Positions 1-10,345 of a stretch of DNA of 64,000 nucleotides are shown piece after piece (the stretch's first letter is position 1; every line of letters begins with the position of its first letter). A model generated the notes under the pieces. It searched no databases. It was not told the origin of the DNA and was given only the letters and a program-made list of their open reading frames with translations. The DNA comes from Xenoacremonium recifei (Eukaryota > Ascomycota > Sordariomycetes > Hypocreales > Nectriaceae), in assembly GCA_012184525.1 (NCBI GenBank), contig WOFQ01000002.1, positions 1,178,001-1,242,000 of the forward strand, in the 5' to 3' direction. The position numbers and the translations under genes were made by a program.

Positions 1-74
1 GCAGCGTCAAGGGATGGCAGAAGCTGGAGAAGGGTGATGCCTTTGAGGCTGCCCAAACGATCACTTTGGCTTAA
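1..74 (+). CDS. 3' end of an unidentified protein-coding gene (partial)
   Basis: An open frame enters from the left edge (first full codon at position 3) and closes with TAA at 72-74. It encodes 23 residues ending in FEAAQTITLA. The gene lies on the plus strand and converges on the DAHP synthase gene. The fragment is too short to identify the family. The call rests on the clean stop and the gene-like composition only. Confidence 0.4.
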   Translation, partial: SVKGWQKLEKGDAFEAAQTITLA

Positions 75-507
75 GACGTTAAGAGGAGGAGGTCATGAAA
101 AGATGTTCAGGCCATGGTCACCTAATGTAGGCGGGTGTGGGTAGCCGTAATGATGGATTACAGAACGGGCGATGCTTATGACGATGATAAAGACGGACGT
201 GCAAGACGAAACCACAACATTTCGCAGATCAGGACGGTCCTTACGCCGATTGATGCAGCCGGACTTACACCGGAGGCAGACAGAGTAAGGGAGCAAAAGA
301 AAAGGGGGGATGGCAAATATTCTCTTTTTTTTTTCCTAAGCGTGCGAGAGAGAAACAAACACACTCCTTGGTATGGTAACTAACCCGTCTACGGGTCCAT
401 ACCTCTCTTTTTTTCTTACACTCTATTTTGAGTCTCATGACCATGACCGACGTCGATTTTGTGTCTTTCATCTCACCCATCATCTCATTCCATATTCACC
501 ACCCTTC
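75..507. other. Intergenic, shared 3' region of two convergent genes
   Basis: This stretch lies between the stop of the partial gene and the stop of the DAHP synthase gene, so it should hold both 3' UTRs. I see T-rich tracts near 322-336 and 406-415 but no convincing coding region. Confidence 0.5.
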
Positions 508-1908
508 TCACGCCGCCTCCGCCGCCAGCTCCTGTGAAAAGTGATCGGCCACCAAGAACGCCAACTCCAGCGCCTGCTTCTCATTCAACCGCGGATCACA
601 GAAACTCGTATAATTCGTCGACAAATCATCCTCATCCAGCCCCTCACTCCCGCCCAAACACTCCGTCACCGCATCGCCCGTCAGCTCCAAATGCACACCT
701 CCCAAGTAACTCCCCTGCTCCTTGTGGATGCGCAGCGTCTCCTGCAGCTCACGGTAGATATCCCCGAAGCGCCGCGTCTTGATCCCCGCCGGCGTGCTGA
801 GCGTGTTGCCGTGCATGGGGTCGCATTGCCAGACCACGCAGCGCGCGTACTCGGAGTCTTCGACGGCGCGGATGTGCGAGGGGAGGAGGGAGGCGACTTT
901 GCCGGCGCCGTAGCGCGTGATGAGCGTGATGCGGCCGGGCTCGCAGGTGGGATTTAGGGCGCGGAGGAGGGCCAGGATGTCGGACGTGGGCGTGGAGGGC
1001 CCGACTTTGATGCCGATTGGGTTGGCGATGCCGCGGAAGAACTCGACGTGCGCGTGGTCCAGCTGGCGCGTGCGATCACCGATCCAGACGAAGTGCGCGC
1101 TCGTGTCATAGAACTCGCGCACACCAGGCTTACTTCCAGGAACAACGCTAGGAGGTGGACGCTCCAAGTGTCGTGTCAGCGCCTCCTCGTACTCTAGCAG
1201 CAGGCCCTCGTGGCTGGTGAACAGCTCGACGCTTTCCAGCTCGCCAGGGCGCGCGTTGATGGTCTGCAGGAAGCGTAGTGTCTGCTGGATGCTGCCGGCG
1301 ATGTGTGAGTACTTAGCTTTGAGGGCTGGGTCGCGAACGTGGCCGAGACCCCAGTCTAGCGGACGGTGCAAGTCTGCGATGCCGCTCGCTAGGGCTGCAC
1401 GGATGTAGTTGAGCGTGGCTGCGGAGTGGTGGTACGCCTTTACAAGACGTCCCGGGTCGATCTCTCTCTCACCCACAGCATACCCGTTCAGAATATCGCC
1501 GCGGAAACTGGGCATCTCAACGCCGTCGACAACCTCGGTAGGGCTACTCCGCGGCTTCGCATACTGCCCAGCCATGCGCCCAATACGCACAACCGGCTTA
1601 TTAGTCCCCCAAATCAACACCACGCTCATCTGCAGCAACAGCTTGATCTTGCTCTCAATAGCATCCTGGCGACAATAATCGAACAGCTCAGCGCAGTCGC
1701 CGCCCTGCAGCAGAAAGGCGCGGCCCTGGGCCACGTCGCGGAGGTGCGCCTTGAGCGCGAGGATCTCGTTGGGGTGCACGATGGGCGGCAGGCGCGCGAG
1801 CTCGGCGGTGGCAGCGGTGAGGGCTGAGGGGTCGGGGTAGGATGGGGATTGCTTGATGGGCTTGGAGCGCCAGGAGGAGGGCGTCCAGGGGGGAGGGGGG
1901 GAGGACAT
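508..1908 (-). CDS. Class II (plant-type) DAHP synthase
   Basis: Single-exon gene of 466 residues, a normal length for the type II AroG family. The enzyme condenses phosphoenolpyruvate and erythrose 4-phosphate to DAHP, the first step of the shikimate pathway to aromatic amino acids. Family landmarks are in order: the N-terminal PWTPSSWRSKP block, LLQGGDCAE with the metal-binding Cys72, a GRMAGQYAKPRSSP phosphate/PEP-site block, FVWIGDRTR, RYGAGKV, the WQCDPMHGNT block with further metal ligands, and GGVHLELTGDAVTECLGG near the end. The ATG at 1908 gives the usual N-terminus. It is divergent from the HYPK-like gene. Family membership is clear. Which isoform it is, and how it is feedback regulated, cannot be read from the sequence. 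Confidence 0.95.
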   Translation of the reverse strand: MSSPPPPWTPSSWRSKPIKQSPSYPDPSALTAATAELARLPPIVHPNEILALKAHLRDVAQGRAFLLQGGDCAELFDYCRQDAIESKIKLLLQMSVVLIWGTNKPVVRIGRMAGQYAKPRSSPTEVVDGVEMPSFRGDILNGYAVGEREIDPGRLVKAYHHSAATLNYIRAALASGIADLHRPLDWGLGHVRDPALKAKYSHIAGSIQQTLRFLQTINARPGELESVELFTSHEGLLLEYEEALTRHLERPPPSVVPGSKPGVREFYDTSAHFVWIGDRTRQLDHAHVEFFRGIANPIGIKVGPSTPTSDILALLRALNPTCEPGRITLITRYGAGKVASLLPSHIRAVEDSEYARCVVWQCDPMHGNTLSTPAGIKTRRFGDIYRELQETLRIHKEQGSYLGGVHLELTGDAVTECLGGSEGLDEDDLSTNYTSFCDPRLNEKQALELAFLVADHFSQELAAEAA

Positions 1909-2793
1909 GGTGTAAGTTGTGAGATGAGATGAGATGAGGGGAGTTGTGAGTGAGTGAGGGGTTGAGACAACACTCTGCGGTTTCGAGTGTCTCCCGGCGA
2001 AAGCGACTGCGAGGCTGTGCGAGTCTGAGAGAGCGATATTGAAAGGAGTGGGTGAGAGGTTGGCGTCGACCTCGTCGTTGTCGTTGCTGTGGGTGAGTCA
2101 CGGCGCAACAAAGAAGAATCCTTGACCGAGCTGCAAAATTGACGTCCGGGCGGGACGGCGGTCGGGGTAGCCATTGGCGAATCAGCGGGAGGGATGCTCC
2201 GGGATAAGTGGGGGCTTCCGGGAGCCGGTTCCAGGGGGCGAAGGAGTGATATAAAGTGGTCATATGGCAGGGGTCTGGCGTGTATCATACTGATTGGCAT
2301 CATATGAAGGTGGTTTCCCTTACCTATTTATAAAATTTTGGTCTGGGATACTTATGGGGTTGTTGGTCTTGGTTAGGAGGATGTGGGCGGAAGCTCCGTA
2401 CGAAATGTGCCAATAAAGAATGAATTCAGCAAATGCAATTCTATTCAAAACAAAATCGTCATAAACAAAACATGGCCAAGGTGGCAAATGTAATGGCTTG
2501 GTGTATCAAATCAACTAGTTAAAATGATATCTTTTCCGTGAAAAATACATGAAGGAGCCATGACAGCCTCATCGAAGAGCTCCCTCATGAACCTACCCTA
2601 GAGAAAAATATACCCCGCCATGAGCCCCACCCCCGCCGTTCATGGTGATCCAAGCTCCAACCTCCCACCTCCATTCACCTCCATCATCACCACACCTCTC
2701 CCACAACTACCACAATCCCACCACCAGCTTTTCTCCCAAACAAACACAACCCAAACCTCGCAAATCAAAGCTTGCACACAAAATACACCCACA
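1909..2793. other. Divergent promoter region, DAHP synthase / HYPK-like
   Basis: The two flanking genes point away from each other across 885 bp. The part next to the HYPK-like start is C- and A-rich, as in many fungal 5' leaders. Apparent open frames here are low-complexity shadows. No operator could be assigned. Confidence 0.5.
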
Positions 2794-3156
2794 ATGGCCG
2801 ACGAACAACCCCCCACCGTCCACGAAGGCGCCACCACCGACCCCCCCCAATCCGCCGAAGACCGCAAAGCCGCCTCAGCCCTCGCCTCGCTCGACACCCC
2901 CGGCGACGACACCACCACCTCCTCCTCCTCAACGCTCGACCACGACGCCGCCAGCAAGGCCATCAAGTCCCTCAAGCCCGGCGCTACGACACTGCCCTCA
3001 CGCCCCGCGGCTTCGCATCGTAATGTGAAGGTCGACGCTGCGGATGTGGCGTTGCTGGTGGAGGAGTTGGAGGTTAGTAAGGTGCGGGCGACGGAGATGT
3101 TGAGGGGCGTGGGGGGGGATGTTGGGAAGGCGATGGAGGCGTTTTTGGGGGTGTGA
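2794..3156 (+). CDS. HYPK: HYPK-like UBA-domain protein (ribosome-associated NatA partner)
   Basis: Small intronless protein of 120 residues. The N-terminal two thirds is acidic and Ser/Thr/Pro-rich and probably disordered. The C-terminus (about residues 78-120) is a compact UBA/NAC-like three-helix domain, with VALLVEELEVSKVRATEMLR followed by GDVGKAMEAFL. This layout matches Huntingtin-interacting protein K, which binds the Naa10/Naa15 N-terminal acetyltransferase at the ribosome and regulates it. I chose the ATG at 2794 (MADEQ) over an in-frame upstream ATG at 2620 because the residues between them are low-complexity leader sequence. The function is inferred from the family. Confidence 0.75.
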   Translation: MADEQPPTVHEGATTDPPQSAEDRKAASALASLDTPGDDTTTSSSSTLDHDAASKAIKSLKPGATTLPSRPAASHRNVKVDAADVALLVEELEVSKVRATEMLRGVGGDVGKAMEAFLGV

Positions 3157-3535
3157 GATTTGGGGTCTATGAGGAGGGTTAGGGAGGACGAAGGTTACGG
3201 GATTGGAGTGGAATATGGTGATGGTGGGAGAGCAGCATGGACGGACAAAGAACTGCTGAGGCGCGAGGGGGAGACTACCCTTGGCTTGCAAGGCAGTAAA
3301 TATCATGACGAAACACGATCTCGACGACGGGTATGCCAGCGAATAGACAAAATACAAAACACAAACAGGACTTATTCATGCAAAACAATATTCCTTTGCA
3401 TTTACAACACCCAAACTTATGTACAATCCAGTCACCACCAACGCCAAAGCTCTCGCTGTTCCATTTATGTATCCCAACCTCCCTAAAGAGCGACAACCAA
3501 AACACTCCCCTCTACTCTATCTCGGGTATCCCCAT
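3157..3535. other. Intergenic, shared 3' region of convergent genes
   Basis: 379 bp between the HYPK-like stop and the BRCT gene stop. No coding signal or structured element was recognised. Confidence 0.5.
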
Positions 3536-6500
3536 TCACCACGCCCTAGACAAAGGGCTCCCAATCTTCGGCGCAAACTGCAAACTCTTGCGCCGCGCCG
3601 CCATCAGCCGCAGCAGCACCTGCTCGTCCTTATCCTGGCTGAGCAGCCCGGCGCCCAGATCGCGGAAGGGGTTTGTCTTGGGCGGACACGTGCGCATGAG
3701 GAGGTTCTGCTGCGTGGGCGAGCCGGCAAGGTCGTCTTCGTCGTCGTCGTCGTCGTAGCCGGAGGGTGTTTCGGGGCCGAGCGCGGCGGCGTAGCGAGCA
3801 ACGGCGTCAGGGGCGGGCGTCTTGGGGACTGGCGTGAGGATGGCGTTTGTCCACTCGTGATCCTCGTCGTCCTCGTCGCGGTCTTCATCCTCGCCCTGGT
3901 CTGAGGGCGTGAACATCCAGACGGTGCTGTCGCGGCGGTTCATGGGCGTGTTGGGCGCTGTCTGGGCCTGTTTGGTTGGGCTGCTGCCGGCGTTGCTGCT
4001 CACCAGCGTGCCGTTCATGTTGGCGAGAGCGCGCGGCTCCATGCTCTTGCGACGACGAGCGCCGCCACGGGGAACAATGCGCGTGTCGATGCAGTATGGC
4101 GCCTCGTCAAGCCACTGGTTCTCGCGCTCGCAACTGATCAGGGGTTAGAATGCTGCGATTCAGGGGGTTCGTTCATTGACGGAAGGGACTTACTCAAGCA
4201 CCCAGCTCACTCCCACACACTGGACCACGCCGCCACTCTCGCGGACCTTCTCCAGCGTGCGCTTCCCGCCGTCCTTGTAAACGACGTGGGTGATGCCGAT
4301 CTTACTGGACGACGCCTCGCCGCTGTGGCCGTGGCCAGGGTTCCAGGTCCACGATTTCATACACTTGGCGCCCATCTGCGTCAGGAGTTCAACAAAGATG
4401 CCACTTGCGTCAGCGCCTTCGCTGGTATGGACATCGACGTAGACCACCGCACCCCGGAGCAGTGCAGGGTTGAGATCGCGGCGAGGTGTCCGCGCGGGCG
4501 TGCCCATAGACGACCACAGATCGGACTTGCTGGGCGTGACGGGCTCGGGTGTAGTTGGGGGAGCCGACGAGGCCCGTTCCTCCAGCTCACCGCCAGCTAG
4601 GCTGTGACGCTCCTTCGTGGGCGAGTACGAGATGACCGTAGCGTTGCGCGTCAAGCCTGAAGGTCGTCGGGGGATCACGCGCGAGGCGCTGTAGCTGCGC
4701 TTCTTGAGGGGGCTGGGCGTGGATTCGTCCGCCGGCTTCAGGGGCACCTTGGTCGTGGTGTTGAATGTCTTCATGATAGGGCGGACCGGCGTGACAGGAG
4801 GCGGGGCCAGGCTGTTGACCGAAGTTGGTTGATCGTTCTCATCGCCATACTCCTGGCTAGCCTCAGAGAGCGTGTCATCCATGAGATCCTCCTGGCCTGC
4901 TGTGCCGACTACGTTTTCCACCTCCTCGGGCTCCATCATGGACATCTCCTGCGCTTCCTGCGCTAGAGCGACATCCTCGTCCGTAACCATGATGTCCTCG
5001 AAGGACGGCTCCTCGACGTCTCCAAACTCCTCCTCCGCCGCGTCTCCTTCCTGTTGCTGTGCCTCTGCTGAGGGCTCAGGGCGGACAGACATCTCGTCCT
5101 CAAAGAAGCTGTTGACGACGGGGGAAGGCTGCACGACGGAAGCATCAGCTTGCTTTGGGGTCGCAGCTTTCTTTGAGGCCTCCTTGACGGGGCTATGAGC
5201 TTTCCAAGAGCCAAGCTGATCAGCCAAGGCATCAAAGTTGCCCATGGACATGCGGGACACCTTGGGTGTCTTGCGAACATTCGCCGTAGGGGTTGTTGGC
5301 ATGTTGAAGGCGGCGGTGAGCTCATCTTCCGACTCAAAGCCCATATCGTGGCAAGGGTTAAGATCCTTCTCACGGAGCTGGAACATGGGGCCTCGAATAG
5401 GCTCCGGGTCCTCAGTCGGGATAGGCTCTTGTTCGTCCTCGACCTCCTCCTCCGTCAGATCTTCGTCGATAGGCTCAGCAGCTTCGACTACTTCTTCAGC
5501 CTCAGTAACCTCTTCAGGGATCTCCGGCTGCTCCACCTGCTGCTCCTCAGCAGGAACCTCTGTCTCAGCATCCTCAATAAGAGCCATCTCAGTCTCAGCT
5601 GACTCCTCCTCAACAACAGCCATATCTGTGTTAAGGGCGGGATCAGCATGGCGCGGCAAAACAGTAGACAGCCGTCCATTGAAATCAAGACGCTCGATAG
5701 GGGCACCAAAGACATCATCGTCATCGAGGCGTCCCAGCACCACAGCCGGCTGCTCCTCAGACATGAGCTTGTCCGAGGGGCGACCCGTAGTTGCCGGAGT
5801 GGGAGTTGAGACGAGGGGCTTCATAATGGGCGATCCAGTGAGATTGGGAAGATCCCGCTGGCGAGGCTCCGTGAGAGGCTTCAGGCCAGGGATAGCTCGC
5901 TTAGCAGGAGACAAGAGCAGTGAGGCCTTCATCGCTGACTGGCTCTGCTGCATCTTCATCGATGAGCCAAAGTTGAGGCCCTTGATGGGAGACTGAGGTC
6001 GTTTGGCAGCCGATTGAAGGAGAGAGGCTTTGAAGGGCGAGTTGTTACCCTGTTGGGGCGAGGTGTTGTTTGGCTTGAGAGCAGAGCCAGGGAGAGCGAT
6101 AGGGCCGATCCGCTTCGCAGGGGACTTGAGCGTATCCTTGAAGGGGGAGCTCGGAAGTCGTTTGGCAGGAGAGCCCAGAGTGATGCTGGGGAATTCCGGT
6201 GGGTTGATGGCCATATCGACAACGATGGTAGAGTCAACCGTCTCTTCGGGGGGTGGCGGCTGGTTCTTCTTGGCGGGGAGCTTGACGGGGCGTCTCATCA
6301 GCGTCTTAACGGGAGTCGATCCGCCCGCCAGCTCGTCCTCGCTCTCGTCTGCTCGCGAGACGGGCATCTGCGTCACCTTCTTAGGGCTCAGAGGCTTCTT
6401 GGCGGTAACTGTTGATCTGCTCACGGCTGTTCTGGTGGTGGTGGTTCGCGCAGTCGCAGTTCCTCGTCGCGCTGGCCGGCCACGAAGGCCTGTGGTCGCA

Positions 6501-7054
6501 GGCTCCTTGGCCTTGGTCTGCGGTTCCATGTTCTCCTTGTCGGGCTCCTCAAACTTCACCGTCTTCTTCACCTTTGTTGCAGCCCCCGCCTTGCCCCGGG
6601 TCGCCTTCTTGACGGGCTCTGGAGCAGCGGCAGTCTCCTGCTCCTCCTCTTCGGCGGGAGTCTCGACAACCACCTTCCTCGGCCGGCCACGAGTTGCCTT
6701 GACCGGGGCAGGTTGTGATGTTGAAGATGTGTCCACGGCAGCCTTCTTCGGTGGCCTGCCTCGTGTGGCTTTGGGGCGTTCTTCGGGTTGCTCAGCCAGC
6801 TCATCAACCTCTGTCTTCTTCGGCCGTCCCCTCGTCTTTCGCACGGGTGCAGACTCATGCACCGCCTCCTCCTCATCCTCCTGCTCGTCCGCCCGGGTCT
6901 TGCGCTTCGCGGCGGTGCTCCGCGTGCTGGAGGTAGCTGTGCTCTTCGCCCTTGCGGCTGCAGTGACGATCTTGGCTGTCTTCACCGTGCCTGATGACTC
7001 GCCGGCCTTGGCCGCAGCCCGGGCGCGGGTCATTCTCTTGGGCGGCGACTCCAT
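3536..7054 (-). CDS. AT-hook and BRCT-domain nuclear protein
   Basis: Two exons, 4194-7054 and 3536-4133. The 60-bp intron (4134-4193) has donor GTAAGT and acceptor GATCAG, and the join restores the BRCT end (SWVLD then CERENQWLDE). The product is 1152 residues. The N-terminus carries several AT-hook-like basic cores (TRGRPKK, TRGRPPKK, TRGRPRK, LRGRPARR). The middle has repeated Cdk-type (S/T)P sites, with SPAKR motifs occurring several times, then a long Glu-rich acidic region. One BRCT domain lies near residue 870 onward, and an acidic Ser-rich tail of about 160 residues follows. The layout suggests a chromatin protein acting in DNA damage response or mitosis, loosely like microcephalin-type BRCT proteins. 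I cannot name an ortholog. The ATG at 7054 is the first in frame. Confidence 0.75.
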
Positions 7055-8239
7055 GGTTCGCAAGGGTGTGTATGCTGTGTATGGTATTAGGTCAGTAGAA
7101 AAACGAAATGCATCAAAGACACGCCCTTTACATGGCGCTGCAATCGGCGATTGTTGATGATGGGTAGGAGCTTGTCAGGGTCGCTTTCACGGTCCTGAGG
7201 TGGGCTTCTTTTGTTGTCCCCAGCCCGTGTTTGGCGTCGTTGCTCGGCAACCCGCGACCCCCGCTTTTAACTACGTCAAGCTTCCCCGATCTGCGACTCG
7301 ATGAGTTCGCCAGCATGACAATGCTCGTTTCGTCCCAGCGACTGGGATTGTGTCGTGTTGGAAGCGCCCTTACTGATCCCCGTCTGTTTACTTTTTTATC
7401 GTCACACATGAAGCCTTTCGCACAAACAACTGCTTTTGCGGCAGCAAACCTGGTTTACTGCGTTAGAGGCTCTCCCATGATACTGCTGCATTACAAAGCT
7501 CGCTTACCCTGTCAATGGAGAGACGTGACTAAAGGCTGACACTGATTCTCTGTTCCTTGGTCTGCAATACTCCTCATAGTGATCATGAACCATCGTCTTC
7601 CATCAAAGCGTAGGTATCATGTACTGAGCAGAACAAATGAACTTCCTAGAGTCGCATGTTACCTTCGGGATGCCATCGCCTATCCTCTTGTCATCCTTTG
7701 TCATGTGAGACCAAAAGTTTGAAGCTATTCCAAAAAGTAGTATTTAGTCCTTGAAGCCAAGGATCCCAAAACCATTGGTATAAAAATACAACGCCGTGGT
7801 CTGTCTTGGGTCTCCTATAACAGGTCCATCCCATGCTCCCCCGGTCCCGTCCCGGCCCGTCCTGTCCTGTCCGTTTCTGAGCCATGCCGTCCTGTCCTGC
7901 TCATTCGTCCATCCTGGAAAACACAGTCCAGGTCCGAGTCCGAGACTTTTTGAGCTTTTACCCTGCCGAAATAATACTCCATGCGCTATCATTCATGGAC
8001 TCATCGTCAAATGTGCTATACCAAAGATTCATATCGAGATTGGTCTCAAAGATTCATCGCCAAGTTGAGAGGAACTGCGTGAGGCAGTGCATGGGCTAAA
8101 GAGTCCCTAAGGAGTTTGTTGTGCGCAGAAATGTATAGCTGACATCTGAAGCTATAGTAGCGCAAAGGAGCGTCGAATTTTGCAAGTGAGAGGTGTGAAA
8201 ATAACGTATAAGGTGCACTAGGGTTTATCCTTCATTGTG
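7055..8239. other. Intergenic: 5' region of the BRCT gene and 3' region of the next gene
   Basis: 1185 bp. A CCTGTCC-rich stretch lies around 7845-7900. No open frame has fungal protein character and no tRNA-like boxes were found. Confidence 0.45.
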
Positions 8240-10345
8240 CTATCGGAAAGTGGCTCGAAATGGGCCATCAACCTTGATATCTTTGATGCCTTCAGGCATC
8301 AGCCGGAACCACTCGTTCCAGCTGTCGATATCGACATTGTCGTCGCTGAGCCGGATGGATAGTTGCAGCTGCGGACTGTTTTCGTATGGGAGGCTGTTGC
8401 TCCTCATGGGACTGTTCTGATACACAGGAGACAAAAAGATGGACGGCAGTCTCGCGTTGCCCGACATCATCATGTGTATCGGGGAGGGAAAGCTGGAGAG
8501 GAACTCTTTCTCAGGGCTCCTCTCCTGAACCATCTTGGGATAATGGGCAAACAGGTGCGAGTGTAACTCGGCAGCGGAAAGCGGCGCCAGCCGAGTCGCC
8601 CGAGTCCGCAACGAGTCAGCAAGCACACGGGTGAAGGAGCATCGGTCGAGCGCATTGTGATGCTCCTCAGACACGGATGCGGCAATGAGTTCCAGCACGC
8701 CCCGTTGCCGAACCATCCTCGCTGACGGATAATATGCAGCGTCAAGGAGGATGAGAGTATCAGCAGATGCTTCCTCGAGAATCGGTTGGATACCACTCCA
8801 ACGGATGGTCGAAGCCTTGTCAGGCTCTCTCGAGCTATCAGAGTTTAGTATGCAATGGCACAAAGGTAACTGAGAAGTACACATACCTCGACAGGATCAT
8901 TTCCCTGTTGCCATCTAGATACGTGCGACCGACGTAGTAGACAATCTTGAGAACGTCTCGTTGGTCGCGATCCTCGGCAAAGTCAGATAGCAGCCGTGCT
9001 AACCACCTCCACGAGCTCTTGGAGCCGTCGGCGGACGATGGGATGGTTTGCACCTGACACGCATAGTGGTAGTATTTGTCAAAAACATCCGCTAGCTCCC
9101 GGACCGCAGACTCGACAACCACAACGTCATCGTCGTCCTCCCAGAACAATAAAAGGCACTGAACTGAAGTGTAACGATCACGCTTCGGCGTGGAGAGCAT
9201 TCGGCTAACGTTCATCTGAAGATCGTTTCTTAGGCTCTCTATCCCTGGAAGCGACAGAGACTTTTCGAGTCGTGGGCCTGAGGGCAACGGCGTGCGGATT
9301 CGGGCCTCGCTCAACGGAGGTCGGCCTGGTTGGTGCGGCGTTGGTGTGGCAGAATCGATATCCATCTCCGAGGACTCGTGAGAGTAGAGTTGCTGAACGT
9401 TGGAGAGCTGCGGCGCGGGGCTGAGGGGACGACCGGAGGCGGCGAGCGAGGGCGCAATGTCCTGGATGGTCGGACTGTGCGCTCTGTGAAACTTGGCGAC
9501 GACATCTTCCCATGTCAAATTGTGGTGGCCCGGATGACACTGTAATCGGCCGAGGGACCGCGAGTGTTGGCATGTACGTTACTTCGAGGCGCAAAGTGAA
9601 AGGGGGGTTCGGGACTTACAGCAACTCGTCTTCGACGGCAGTCACCACAGGCGCCGAGCTTGCGGATCAGGGCGGCGCGCTCTCTTGATTGCTGAGAAAG
9701 GGGTCCGGTACGTCTCCTGCTCGCGCGGCGGTTGTTAGAGACGTCGGAGCCATCCTTTACAGAGAAAATAGACTGGTGTAGGTTAGGAGAGGTGTCGGCA
9801 CTGTACGATGTGTTGTTGGTCTCCGTGGAGGCCAAGGTGGCGGTAGTGGCCTGGGTTGAGATGGACGAGCTCGTGTCCTTTCTCATTGGAGGAGTGGCAG
9901 GATGGAGGTTGTGGTGAACATGTTGATGTTGCTGGTGCGCATGCTGTAGCTGCTGCTGGTGCGGCTGGTGATGGTGGTGGTGCGGCTGAGGCTCGAAGGT
10001 ATAGTGCACCGGTGACGTCGGCGAGGATTGACGCAGCGACGGAGGTTCGTCGGGGTTGTTAGGCGACGCAAGAGCCTGGGCGGCAGCGGCAGCAGAGAGG
10101 GCGACGGCGGCGGCGGGGAGGGACGCGGACGAAGGAGCTGGCGGCGAGGACATTGGCGGGAGGGGAGCTGGTCCGGAGGCTGCTGAGGCCGTGGCGGAAG
10201 CACCTCCGGCGACGTCTGCGGTCGTCGGCAGCGGGAGCTGTTGTTGCGGCTGGTGCTGCTGCAGCGCGAGGACAGGCGACGAGGCTGCGGCGACGGCGGG
10301 AGCTGGTGGAGGGGCCTCAGCCAGGCTCTGGGCGGCGGAGGTCAT
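8240..10345 (-). CDS. Caspase-fold protein lacking the His/Cys dyad, with N-terminal Cys/His-rich motif
   Basis: Three exons: 9620-10345, 8887-9539 and 8240-8834. Introns of 80 and 52 bp have donors GTAAGT and GTATGT, and the product is 657 residues. The first 200 residues are low-complexity Ala/Pro/Gln/His. A Cys/His cluster follows (C233, C236, C243, H244, H247, H248) next to a basic RRRR run, joined exactly across intron 1. The C-terminal half has the landmarks of fungal peptidase C14-like domains: a VQCLLLFWEDDDD strand, VLKIVYYVGRTY, IRWSGIQPILEEA, TLILLDAAYY, then RGVLELIAAS. In active members the strand motifs read YYxGHG and LLDCCYA. Here the His position is Arg447 and the Cys position is Ala492/493, so I predict a pseudo-enzyme. 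The first in-frame ATG is at 10345. Its cellular role is unknown. Confidence 0.75.
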
